From the NCBI GenBank assembly GCA_050633525.1, contig JBOEGR010000024.1, forward strand, positions 62,001 to 126,000: a stretch of DNA of 64,000 nucleotides. Direction: 5' to 3'. A program made the translations under genes and the position numbers. Below, one piece after another: positions 45,104 to 53,325 of this stretch. This DNA comes from CANLBN01 sp050633525 (GTDB lineage Bacteria; Pseudomonadota; Gammaproteobacteria; Pseudomonadales; Cellvibrionaceae). The notes below the pieces were generated by a model that did no database searches, was not told where the DNA came from, and saw only the letters and a program-made list of their open reading frames with translations. Every line of letters starts with the position of its first letter. Within the stretch, counting starts at the first letter, position 1.

Positions 45104-45427
45104 TTATTTTTCAAGAGCCGCTAGCATATGCTTAATAGCTGCCCTTATTTCATCTTCAGTTAATTCAGTTCTACCACCTTTCGCTGGCATTAAACCAAAG
45201 CCGTTACTTGCGTTTTGAACCAAAGCGTCCAAGCCTTTATCCGTGCGTTTAGACCACATTTTTTTATTACCGTATACAGGAGCACCATTGATTCCCTGCG
45301 CGTGGCAAACCTTGCAAACACTGCTATAGATTTCTGCTCCCTTTTCTAAATCAGGGTCTTTACTACAACCAACCATTAAAAAAAGTAATGCAATGGTCAA
45401 AGGAACATATATTCGTTTTAAAAACAT
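45104..45427 (-). CDS. Monohaem cytochrome c lipoprotein (c5-like)
   Basis: 107 aa. Signal with VGCS lipobox, then VCKVCHAQGINGAP: one CXXCH site, and GLMPAKGGRTELTEDEIRAAIKHM with the axial methionine in the class I c5 pattern. Probably tethered in the periplasm and shuttles single electrons between other cytochromes of this operon. Confidence 0.92.
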   Translation of the reverse strand: MFLKRIYVPLTIALLFLMVGCSKDPDLEKGAEIYSSVCKVCHAQGINGAPVYGNKKMWSKRTDKGLDALVQNASNGFGLMPAKGGRTELTEDEIRAAIKHMLAALEK

Positions 45428-45508
45428 AAGAATGCACCGTATTAGCTAAACCAAAAAAACTACCTACCTCGTTATAAGATAGGCAGTATGATTAAAGTGA
45501 TAGACAGC

Positions 45509-46111
45509 TTACAAAGGAACTCGAATAACAACACCGCCCATTACATCACCTAACTTAAAGTCAGAGCGAGGGGTATCCTTATGGTCGTTGTGGCAATCAA
45601 CGCAAGGGGCAGCAACTGCTACATCGGCGTAAACCGCTGTATAGTAACTCACGCCACCTAACTCTTCTGTGCCATAGAAGTTCTCACCAGGATTATCTGA
45701 AACATACTTTAAGCCTTCTTTTTCCATTGGTGATTTTGGTGCATTTTGCTTATTGATTGGCCATAATGACTGCAATGAATAAGTAAAATCATCTGTTTTT
45801 TCACGTACTGACTCAGCGTTTGTACGGAACATTTGTGCAGGTAGAGGAGCGCCATCATCAAGATCTTTCCACTCTTCTTTTGGCGTAATAACACCAGCAC
45901 CTGACGGGCCTAAGCGACCAATAATTAGTTTAGTATAATTGGCACGGCTGGCGTTCATAACTGTGAATAATGCATCAGCATGGACTTTAGGATCCACACC
46001 TACCGATTTTTCTTCGCCTCCACCACAACTGGCAATTAGCAAGGTGGAACTGGCAAGGCCGGCCACCATCAATGCTTTTTTAAATGTTAAGTTAAATGCT
46101 ATTTTTTTCAT
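45509..46111 (-). CDS. DUF3365 (Tll0287-like) c-type haem lipoprotein
   Basis: 200 aa. Lipobox LIASC at about residue 29. The mature part carries the DUF3365 pattern: SLWPINKQNAPKSPMEKEGLKYV and PCVDCHNDHKDTPRSDFKLGDVMGGVVIRVPL with one CXXCH haem site. Domains of this family are haem-based redox or gas sensors/electron carriers; enzyme activity is not established. Located between the multihaem and monohaem cytochrome genes. Confidence 0.9.
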   Translation of the reverse strand: MKKIAFNLTFKKALMVAGLASSTLLIASCGGGEEKSVGVDPKVHADALFTVMNASRANYTKLIIGRLGPSGAGVITPKEEWKDLDDGAPLPAQMFRTNAESVREKTDDFTYSLQSLWPINKQNAPKSPMEKEGLKYVSDNPGENFYGTEELGGVSYYTAVYADVAVAAPCVDCHNDHKDTPRSDFKLGDVMGGVVIRVPL

Positions 46112-46155
46112 GATATACCCCTTTGGTTTTAAAAATCGTTGTAATTCTGTATTTT

Positions 46156-47529
46156 CTATTTATTTTCTCGCTCTATAGCCATATCAATTGATTCAATATG
46201 GATATTTGGTTTACCGTTAAAATTATTTTTAATCAACGCTTCATCAGCCAAGGAGTCGATTGAAAATGCAAGACCATGGCAATTCATACAAACAGGGCGA
46301 ATCATTTTCTCATTCGGCCTTAAGGTGGCATTTTGGTTATGGCTCACCACCACGTGGGTACCGGATTTATTCATCTTTTCTCTTGGCATATGGCAAGTTG
46401 CACAACTAACACCGGCATTTTCTGGAATATCACCCGCCTGCTCTTTTTGCCATAAATCAAAGTGTGGAGAATCCATAAACGCCATAGAATGATCATCGTT
46501 ATGGCAGCCAAGACATGACTCAACTGCTGCTGTTTTTGTATTAAACTCATGTGAGCTATGACAAGCTGTGCAACTATGTACAACACCGAATGATTCTTGC
46601 TTAAAGGCCGAACTATTTTCTTTTAAGATGGCAGATTCTTCGGGCTTAATCGCTTTCAAAGGCTGAGATACAGTATTGGCTAAACGCATGCCATGCTTAC
46701 CTTCTAAAAATCCTTTAACTTGCGGTTGATGACAAGATTGACACTGTTGGTGATCAGGCTTTGCAATCCAATCCGCGCTCTCTTGAGTGTTTACATGGCA
46801 ATCTTTACATTCAATACCATTTTTACCGTGAGCACTCATCATCCATTCATGGACAACATTTTCGGGTAGCTCACCAGAAAAATTGGAAAGATCAACATCG
46901 GCAATTGTAAGAGCTTGTACTTCTTTATTCTTTTTCGCTTGCTGCTCAATATAGCGCTGCTCCCCCGTTCTTTTTGGTAGCTCAGCAATCGCTTTAAAAA
47001 TAGGCTCATCGGCATGCCTGACCAAAAAACCTTCGTACAGTGCACGGTTATCGTGGTAATTATGACAACCCGCCGTTGCACAACTATCAAACGCTAAATC
47101 TTTATGAGAATCTCTCTCTTCCACTATGTCTTCGTGACAATGAAAACAATAATCATCTGGTAACGTTAATCCCATTTCACCGGTTTTATCTTTGTGATGC
47201 TCTGTATGGCAACTGACACAATAGCGAGCATCAATTACTTTTAATAAATCCGCATTCCTCGGATCAGTAAATTTTGATTTTGGGTGAGAATCATTTGCCA
47301 TATCTAATTCTTCTGCATGACATTGTGTACAAGCATTTTGTAATATATCGGGTCCACCAAAGGCATCGGTATGACAAGTGCTACAAGCCATTTCAATTTG
47401 ATGGTGACCATAGGTCGTTTCACCGATTAATAGTTGTGTCTTATCTTCACCATAAAATATTGTGTAAGTGTAATAGCCTGCTAAAACTAAGGTTAATAAC
47501 AGCCAACTTCCCCAAAAAAATTGTTTCAC
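46156..47529 (-). CDS. Membrane-anchored multihaem cytochrome c (about 11 haems)
   Basis: 457 aa. One N-terminal helix (about residues 6-25) without a clear cleavage site anchors a periplasmic domain. I count ten CXXCH motifs (CSTCH, CTQCH, CVSCH, CFHCH, CKDCH, CQSCH, CTACH, CLGCH, CATCH, CMNCH) and one CX4CH (CATAGCH). No CXXCK catalytic site as in NrfA. A helical non-haem insert of about 70 residues separates haems 1-5 from 6-11. It may be an electron conduit or a reductase of unknown acceptor. 80 bp after the flavoprotein gene. Confidence 0.9.
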   Translation of the reverse strand: MKQFFWGSWLLLTLVLAGYYTYTIFYGEDKTQLLIGETTYGHHQIEMACSTCHTDAFGGPDILQNACTQCHAEELDMANDSHPKSKFTDPRNADLLKVIDARYCVSCHTEHHKDKTGEMGLTLPDDYCFHCHEDIVEERDSHKDLAFDSCATAGCHNYHDNRALYEGFLVRHADEPIFKAIAELPKRTGEQRYIEQQAKKNKEVQALTIADVDLSNFSGELPENVVHEWMMSAHGKNGIECKDCHVNTQESADWIAKPDHQQCQSCHQPQVKGFLEGKHGMRLANTVSQPLKAIKPEESAILKENSSAFKQESFGVVHSCTACHSSHEFNTKTAAVESCLGCHNDDHSMAFMDSPHFDLWQKEQAGDIPENAGVSCATCHMPREKMNKSGTHVVVSHNQNATLRPNEKMIRPVCMNCHGLAFSIDSLADEALIKNNFNGKPNIHIESIDMAIERENK

Positions 47530-47609
47530 CTTACTGCCTTATTTGATTCGATAAAACTTAAGGTAATTACAATCAATACTAAGGTTCTTATAACGCTCAC
47601 AAACATACC

Positions 47610-49625
47610 TTAGAAGTAATAAACCGATAGAATATGTACCACCAACAATGCTGGTAATGGCCACACCACAAGAATATGAACCCAGTACCAACTTTTCTTT
47701 AGCGTTTCTATACCAGTCATTGCAGTCTTGCCTGCAATAGCTAGAGTTAAGCCTGCTAATGCGCCTACAACAGAAACGACTAAAAAATTAATCATCAACC
47801 ATTTATTTAAATTTTCACCTAAATGTGCGCCGGTATGAGCCAATAAAATACCCAGCGCTAACACACCCAACAACACATGCAATAAACGCCAATAAGAAAA
47901 ATCACCTAAAAACTTCCATCCAAAGCGTTTTCGTAAAGACATAATTAAACCTAAAGCAACAATACCAATTAGGGTAAAACCTGTTACTTGCTTCCAATAA
48001 CTGTCTGTCCATAGAAACTCAAAAGAAGGTGTTTGAACGGAGTCGACTGGCTCAATACCAGGCATAAAAATAAACAATAAAGAGGCGATGGCAGCGAGCA
48101 CGCTCAATATCAATATAGGTATGCCGCCTGTAACTTTAATGGGGCTTGCGACTTCAGTATTGCCCAACAAGTTTTGAATGAGCGGCTGACATGAACCACA
48201 AACTGTACCCGCTGATGTTGTTTTACCTATGGCTTCTACTGAATATGAACCTAGCTCAATAGCATCACCAATCATTCCACGAGAGATTTGATTACACTGG
48301 CAAACCATCGCAGTTTCAGGCCAACTTGCCACTTGTGTATCTGCTTTGTTAAACCACAATTTTCCTGTTAGACGAAACCACCATTGTTGCCATGGAAAAA
48401 TAGTATGTTGAGATAAAAATGACTCTTGAATACGGCGACTCTCTTCCCAGTCTCCTACCGCACAAGCACCAATAATTTTTCCTTGATGAATCACTAATTT
48501 TCGGTAAATATTATTTTTTGGGTTTTTGTATGTTAAGAAATGCTGCTTTGCTCTACGGGTAACCTCTGCCACTTCACCCATACTACACACTGACTCTCCA
48601 ACCACTTTAAGAGTTGAAATTAATTGGGTACCTTGATAACTCGCACTGCCACCAGCCAAACGATCAGCCAGTACCGCGGCCTGCTCGAAGCCTGGAGTTA
48701 CGATGCCGTAAACCTGCCCTTCGTGCTCGCTACATTCACCAATCGCATAAATATTGTCATGAGATGTTGCTAACTGATCATCAATAGTGATCCCCCGCCC
48801 TACGTGGATACCTGCTTTTCTTGCCAAAGTATTTTGTGGCCGTATGCCAGTGCAGAATAAAACGGTATCACATAATATTTTTGTACCGTCACGAGTGACT
48901 ACACCTTCAACACGCTTGCCTCCACCCTCAACACGCTGATCACAAAATACTCGCCTAACACCCGAAGCGGTAATAATATGAATCCCTTCTTCTTTTACAT
49001 GCGAAGCTAATGCATACGATGCCTCTTCGTCTAACTGACGATTCATCAAGCGCTCGCCTTGTTGAATCAGAATGACTTTTGTGTGATGGGTAGATAAGGC
49101 TTTGGCTGCCTCTAAACCTAATAGACCGCCACCCACCACAATGGTGGTTCGCGAACGATAAGTTCTAGCCAACAGAGCTTCTGTATCTCTCAAATTACGA
49201 AAAGTGTAAACACCTTTTAATTCTTTACCTTCAATATTCGGTACATGAGGTGACGACCCTGTTGCTATAACAAGATAATCATAATCATAATTTTTACCAT
49301 CTTGCGTTGTTATTTCTTTATTGCGCGGATGGATTTCCGTGACATTTTTTTGAAGGTAAGTAAACTTAAAATCATCCGTAGAGCTAGGAAACTCCGTAAC
49401 AATATCGGCATAGTCCTTACTGCGCGATAAAACATTGCTTAATTGAACTCGATTGTAAGGGTCATAAGGCTCATTGCCAAAAAGTGTAATGCTGCATATT
49501 ACTTGTTTACGCTTTAATTCATCGACAAAACGAACGCCTACCGGACCTGCACCGACAACAATAATCTTCACCAAAGGTGAAGCATCATTTGAAAATGGAG
49601 GTTCAATATCTATAGCTGTATTCAT
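47610..49625 (-). CDS. NirB-like FAD/NAD(P)H oxidoreductase fused to BFD [2Fe-2S] and a membrane haem-b-type domain
   Basis: 671 aa. Residues 18-400 are a nitrite-reductase-large-subunit-type flavoprotein: IIVVGAGPVGVRF, IATGSSPHVP, TTIVVGGGLLGLEAA, YAIGECSEH. Then a BFD-like site VCQCNQIS...CGSCQ (about residues 455-490) likely binds [2Fe-2S]. The siroheme half of NirB is absent. Instead the C-terminal 170 residues have four or five membrane helices with histidines (LLHVLLGVLA, LLAHTGAH, YWVHILV, VVHILSVYYF) suited to b haems. It likely moves electrons from cytoplasmic NAD(P)H through the membrane. First gene of the operon. Confidence 0.88.
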   Translation of the reverse strand: MNTAIDIEPPFSNDASPLVKIIVVGAGPVGVRFVDELKRKQVICSITLFGNEPYDPYNRVQLSNVLSRSKDYADIVTEFPSSTDDFKFTYLQKNVTEIHPRNKEITTQDGKNYDYDYLVIATGSSPHVPNIEGKELKGVYTFRNLRDTEALLARTYRSRTTIVVGGGLLGLEAAKALSTHHTKVILIQQGERLMNRQLDEEASYALASHVKEEGIHIITASGVRRVFCDQRVEGGGKRVEGVVTRDGTKILCDTVLFCTGIRPQNTLARKAGIHVGRGITIDDQLATSHDNIYAIGECSEHEGQVYGIVTPGFEQAAVLADRLAGGSASYQGTQLISTLKVVGESVCSMGEVAEVTRRAKQHFLTYKNPKNNIYRKLVIHQGKIIGACAVGDWEESRRIQESFLSQHTIFPWQQWWFRLTGKLWFNKADTQVASWPETAMVCQCNQISRGMIGDAIELGSYSVEAIGKTTSAGTVCGSCQPLIQNLLGNTEVASPIKVTGGIPILILSVLAAIASLLFIFMPGIEPVDSVQTPSFEFLWTDSYWKQVTGFTLIGIVALGLIMSLRKRFGWKFLGDFSYWRLLHVLLGVLALGILLAHTGAHLGENLNKWLMINFLVVSVVGALAGLTLAIAGKTAMTGIETLKKSWYWVHILVVWPLPALLVVHILSVYYF

Positions 49626-49949
49626 TGCAGTATTAATTTAATATTTACTCAGTTTAAGATTTCAAAAAAATATAAATCTATAGAAACGCGTTCAGCAACA
49701 GCCATGCCAACCATCAAAAAATGGTAGCAAACCATTGTTTACAAAGAGTTTTTTAAATAAAACCCAACGAGCAAGCTGAGCAATATATGCATTAAACTGG
49801 TGCCTGATAAAATAAAAATAATAAAATTAGTGCAAAGTAATACACTATTTTTTAATTTATTGGAGGCTTAAAGGAAATATTTGCACTAAATTGATGCAAT
49901 AAAAGAGGAGCATTCACACTCTAATCAGCATGAATATATCGAGTTACAA
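49626..49949. other. Upstream region of the cytochrome operon with inverted-repeat candidate operators
   Basis: 324 bp, AT-rich, no credible gene. TTAGTGCAAA (49827-49836) is repeated in inverted form as TTTGCACTAA (49880-49889). Nearby TAGTG-N10-CACTA (starting 49828) and TTGCA-N9-TGCAA (49881-49899) add overlapping symmetry. These could bind a redox or N-oxide regulator controlling the operon; no consensus FNR (TTGAT-N4-ATCAA) site was found. Confidence 0.45.
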
Positions 49950-50420
49950 CTAGTGTGAAGTGATAGGGCCTTTACTTAAGGATTTAAGCAGGGAGACTTC
50001 AGCAAAAGAAAGACCGCATTGTTTTGCAATTTCGCCCACTTCTAAACCCTGCGCAAGCGACTGACGTGCTTGATCATATATAGATGTTTCTTGATGAGGA
50101 GAGGTAGCATTTGCTTTTGGAATGGATAGCTGCTCAGTGTTATTACTTTTCTCCGAAGCGGTCACACTGGCGTTCGTAATAGTAATACTTTTTTCGCTTA
50201 GTTGTTTTTCCATAGCAATTAGCTGCTGCCCCATACCAATGGCACTGCTATTTGCTATACGTAAATCGTGTTCAAGGCGCGTTAGTTTTTTATTCAGCGC
50301 CTTATTTCTTTGGTACCCTCGCAGCAAAACAAAAAAAGAAACGATACAGGCTAAACCACTCAGGCTCAAAACCACATTATTCACGCCTAGGTTATGTATA
50401 GCTGCCAATAAATCTGACAT
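49950..50420 (-). CDS. DUF2802 protein of the chemotaxis cluster
   Basis: 156 aa. One N-terminal membrane helix (about 15-34), a coiled-coil segment (KKLTRLEHDLRIANSS...MEKQLSEK) and a C-terminal helix-turn-helix-like block (ARQSLAQGLEVGEIAKQCGLSFAEVSLLKSL) defining DUF2802. In Pseudomonas the homologue follows cheW at the end of the same cluster. Function unknown. Confidence 0.88.
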   Translation of the reverse strand: MSDLLAAIHNLGVNNVVLSLSGLACIVSFFVLLRGYQRNKALNKKLTRLEHDLRIANSSAIGMGQQLIAMEKQLSEKSITITNASVTASEKSNNTEQLSIPKANATSPHQETSIYDQARQSLAQGLEVGEIAKQCGLSFAEVSLLKSLSKGPITSH

Positions 50421-50503
50421 ACCTGCACCACTCTCTCTGTTTTTTTGTTATTTATGAAGAAGGATAAAAACGTTTCAATAGCACTAAAGCTACTGAAGCA
50501 GTT

Positions 50504-50989
50504 TTATACTTCGTCTAGCTCTGCCCACTCAGTATCAGTGAGTAATTTATTCAATTCAATCAAAATTAATAGTTCATCGTTTTTATGGCAGACGCCCTGA
50601 ATAAATTTAGCGCTTTCATCATTACCTACATTAGGCGCTGTTTCGATCTCAGATTGACGTAGATAAACAACCTCAGCAACACTGTCTACCAAAATACCAA
50701 TCACGTGGCCATCGGTTTCAATAATCACCACTCGCGTATTATCTGTGATCTCACCCGAACTTAGACCAAAGCGATTACGGGTATCAATCACTGTGACAAC
50801 ATTACCGCGTAAATTAATAATGCCCAGAACGTATTCTGGTGCACCAGGAACTGGTGCAATCTCGGTGTAGCGAAGCACTTCTTGCACTTGCATCACATTG
50901 ACGCCATACGTCTCACCTGCCAAACGGAAGGTAACCCACTGTAGTACCGGATCATCACTCGTTGTTTTTTGTGCTGCGTTACTAGCCAT
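50504..50989 (-). CDS. cheW: Chemotaxis coupling protein CheW
   Basis: 161 aa. WVTFRLAGETYGVNVMQVQEVLRYTEIAPVPGAPEYVLGIINLRGNVVTVIDTRNRFGL is a full CheW domain. It links chemoreceptors to CheA. It follows the longer CheW-like gene by 72 bp, as in the Pseudomonas order. Confidence 0.96.
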   Translation of the reverse strand: MASNAAQKTTSDDPVLQWVTFRLAGETYGVNVMQVQEVLRYTEIAPVPGAPEYVLGIINLRGNVVTVIDTRNRFGLSSGEITDNTRVVIIETDGHVIGILVDSVAEVVYLRQSEIETAPNVGNDESAKFIQGVCHKNDELLILIELNKLLTDTEWAELDEV

Positions 50990-51061
50990 TATTTACTTAA
51001 CCTCTGTTACTGTCTCAATGACAATTATTGCCTTACTCACTTTAATATAGTGTATCTACGC

Positions 51062-52246
51062 CTATCCGCCAGTCGTTCTGGGGTGATTTTTATCCTCTTG
51101 CTGCAAAAGTTCACCCATAGAGGGGATATCCAGTAAAACGCACATATGATCCTTCACCATTCCAGCCATCCAAGGCCGACTACTGCGGTTCACTCGCCAA
51201 CGTATAGAATCAGGGTCAATAGAGATAGGTTGATGTATACGATCCACTGCCAGCCCCCACTGTAGGCCATTAATAGAGACAACGTATTTGTAGTCATGAT
51301 CATCTTGATAACGCTCTGGCATGACAAATTTTGCTGTATTCACCGTCTTTACATTACCAATGGGGCTCTTTTGTAAACCCATAAACCAATCAGATTGCCC
51401 AAATAAAGGAGTCAAATCTTCATCCATTGGTTGAATTTGCCCTAATGCCACCAAAGGCACCGCCAGTTGTAAGCCATTCACTTCGATTAATAAAATATCA
51501 AACTGTTCTTGGGCCCAGTTGGGCCTACCGTTTTCCAACCACTCACTACTGAGAGGCGGTAGAGGCTGATAATCAAGCTGCGTCAGCTCTTCTGAGGCTA
51601 TATCGATACCCAGTTTAGCCTTGGTTTTAGCATCTAATTCTCCCTCTGTATCTTGCGTTATAGCGCTAGATTGGGGCGATTCAATGGCACTCACCTGTAA
51701 CAGCATTTTTTCCAAGCGTTGCTTATGCTGCTCATAACCACTAGCGCTAACGGAGGGCAAATCAGTCTTATCAATGGCTTGCTTTTCGGGGCTTGGGGTC
51801 GATACAGAACCAGAGTCGATATCGGTACTCATCGAAGATACTGGCACTGAACGGTAATGGTCATCATCTTGCGATATATCAGCTTTACTGCTGGTTTGTT
51901 CTTGCTGTGTATCAGCAATAGCATTGTTATTTTTAGTTAAGGGGAAAACCTCCGTTTGAGTGCCTTGAGGCTTATTGTCTAATTGATCAGCAGAATGACC
52001 TAGCTCAGAATGGTTATCAGCTTTTGTTATTACTGATGGGGCAATGACCTCTTCCGGCAAACTATCTGTGGATGTCTCTACAGGGCCATGCGGGGATTTA
52101 GGTAGAGTATTATTTGCGGGCTGCTCATTCAACTCATTGCTTTTAGCGCTTATCTCGTTTGCTTTATCTGTAGAGTTAGCATCACTATCGCCCAAGAGTT
52201 CACTAAAATAGTCTGTAATCACATTTTCAGTTTGCTTGTTACTCAT
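51062..52246 (-). CDS. CheW-domain protein with long disordered N-terminus
   Basis: About 394 aa from ATG 52246, which shares a base with the parA stop (TAATG). Residues 1-240 are low-complexity, rich in S, T, D, E, Q and N. The C-terminal 140 residues (FDILLIEVNGLQLAVPLVALGQIQPM...VVSINGLQWGLAVDRI) are a divergent CheW domain. In Pseudomonas/Vibrio the equivalent ParP binds ParC and CheA and keeps arrays at the pole; that function is likely here. Confidence 0.85.
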   Translation of the reverse strand: MSNKQTENVITDYFSELLGDSDANSTDKANEISAKSNELNEQPANNTLPKSPHGPVETSTDSLPEEVIAPSVITKADNHSELGHSADQLDNKPQGTQTEVFPLTKNNNAIADTQQEQTSSKADISQDDDHYRSVPVSSMSTDIDSGSVSTPSPEKQAIDKTDLPSVSASGYEQHKQRLEKMLLQVSAIESPQSSAITQDTEGELDAKTKAKLGIDIASEELTQLDYQPLPPLSSEWLENGRPNWAQEQFDILLIEVNGLQLAVPLVALGQIQPMDEDLTPLFGQSDWFMGLQKSPIGNVKTVNTAKFVMPERYQDDHDYKYVVSINGLQWGLAVDRIHQPISIDPDSIRWRVNRSSRPWMAGMVKDHMCVLLDIPSMGELLQQEDKNHPRTTGG

Positions 52247-53049
52247 TAGCCCGCCTCCCAATATCGCGTTTTCTCGATATCTTTTGGCTGCATCCATTTT
52301 AATAAACTACGATACGCTTCTACACCTCGGCTATCTTCGGCATACAAGTTGGGAGGAGTTCCCTGTTTGCTTGCATTACGGAATTGAGTATCAACAGGAA
52401 TTTTGCCTGGCCAAGTATCCTGACCATAGCGGTGCCTGATCTCGCTTAATGAACTCAAAGATGCTTGGGTCCGCTTGTCGTACATTGTCGGTATAATCAC
52501 ATATTGCATATGCTTCTTTTGCGACTGCTCTAACATACGAAGTGTATGCACCATTCGCTCTAAGCCTTTGAGTGCCAAAAATTCCGTTTGTACAGGAACC
52601 AACAAACGATCGCATGCGGCTAAAGCATTAATCAATAAAACACCCAATACAGGAGGGGAATCGATAATAACAAGATCAAAATCCTCCTCTAAGTGTCTTA
52701 AAGTACGTGTCATCACTAAACCCATACCATCTTTACCTATTGCTCGTCGCTCAAGTGTGGCTAAGGCTGTTGATGCAGGCAATAAAACGATGTTTTCAAA
52801 TTGAGTGGGTAGCAAAAGCTGGGCAACGGTTTCGATACAAATCTGATTAGGGTTCTGAAACAAGGTAAATGCACTGTTAGATAGATCGTCAGGATCTTGA
52901 CCAAAATAGCTAGTCAAAGAACCGTGCGGATCTAAATCTACTACCAATACACGCTGACCTTTTTCCGCTGCAGCCAGCCCTGCGAGAGCTACCGTCGTGG
53001 TTGTTTTACCCACTCCGCCTTTTTGATTGGCTACTGTCCAAATGTCCAC
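52246..53049 (-). CDS. parC: ParA-type ATPase (ParC-like) for chemotaxis array placement
   Basis: About 267 aa from GTG 53049, chosen because AGGGG lies 5 nt upstream and the protein then begins next to the conserved DIWTVANQKGGVGKTTTTVALAGLAA (deviant Walker A). VDLDPHGSLTSYFG and VIIDSPPVLGVLLINAL are the other ATPase motifs. Upstream frame extends 28 codons but has no support. Such ParA proteins localise chemotaxis arrays at the cell pole. Linked with the CheW-like gene by one shared base. Confidence 0.9.
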   Translation of the reverse strand: MDIWTVANQKGGVGKTTTTVALAGLAAAEKGQRVLVVDLDPHGSLTSYFGQDPDDLSNSAFTLFQNPNQICIETVAQLLLPTQFENIVLLPASTALATLERRAIGKDGMGLVMTRTLRHLEEDFDLVIIDSPPVLGVLLINALAACDRLLVPVQTEFLALKGLERMVHTLRMLEQSQKKHMQYVIIPTMYDKRTQASLSSLSEIRHRYGQDTWPGKIPVDTQFRNASKQGTPPNLYAEDSRGVEAYRSLLKWMQPKDIEKTRYWEAG

Positions 53050-53237
53050 ACTATCCCCTATTACTGATAGGTCATTCACTACATTAAAGAAAATACGCCA
53101 ACAAACTGACGCATCTATACCGTATCTATTCAATATAGTACAAACAGCAAGTAATGTGCCGGTAATAACAAGCTTAGCTACAAGTAACAGAGAAATAGAG
53201 ATGGTCTATACTGCTTATATTCCTTTAATTATCTTAT

Positions 53238-53282
53238 TATTACTCTGATGTTGTTACTTTAGATAACAACATCAGAGTAATA
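53238..53282. repeat. Perfect 19-bp inverted repeat between parA and HD-GYP genes
   Basis: The arm 53238-53256 (TATTACTCTGATGTTGTTA) is the exact reverse complement of 53264-53282, around a 7-nt loop CTTTAGA. It stands in the divergent promoter region of two genes, where a terminator is not expected, and neither strand shows a T tract. It may be an operator, a recent palindromic insertion or a transcript structure in the HD-GYP leader. Confidence 0.85.
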
Positions 53283-53325
53283 GAATTAACCTGTATTTCG
53301 GGCCCACAGAGTTCAAAGGCACTTT

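Noticed and set aside
45459..45487. Hairpin between DUF3365 and monohaem cytochrome genes
   Set aside because: Stem has two mismatches in nine and no T tract, too weak to call a terminator.
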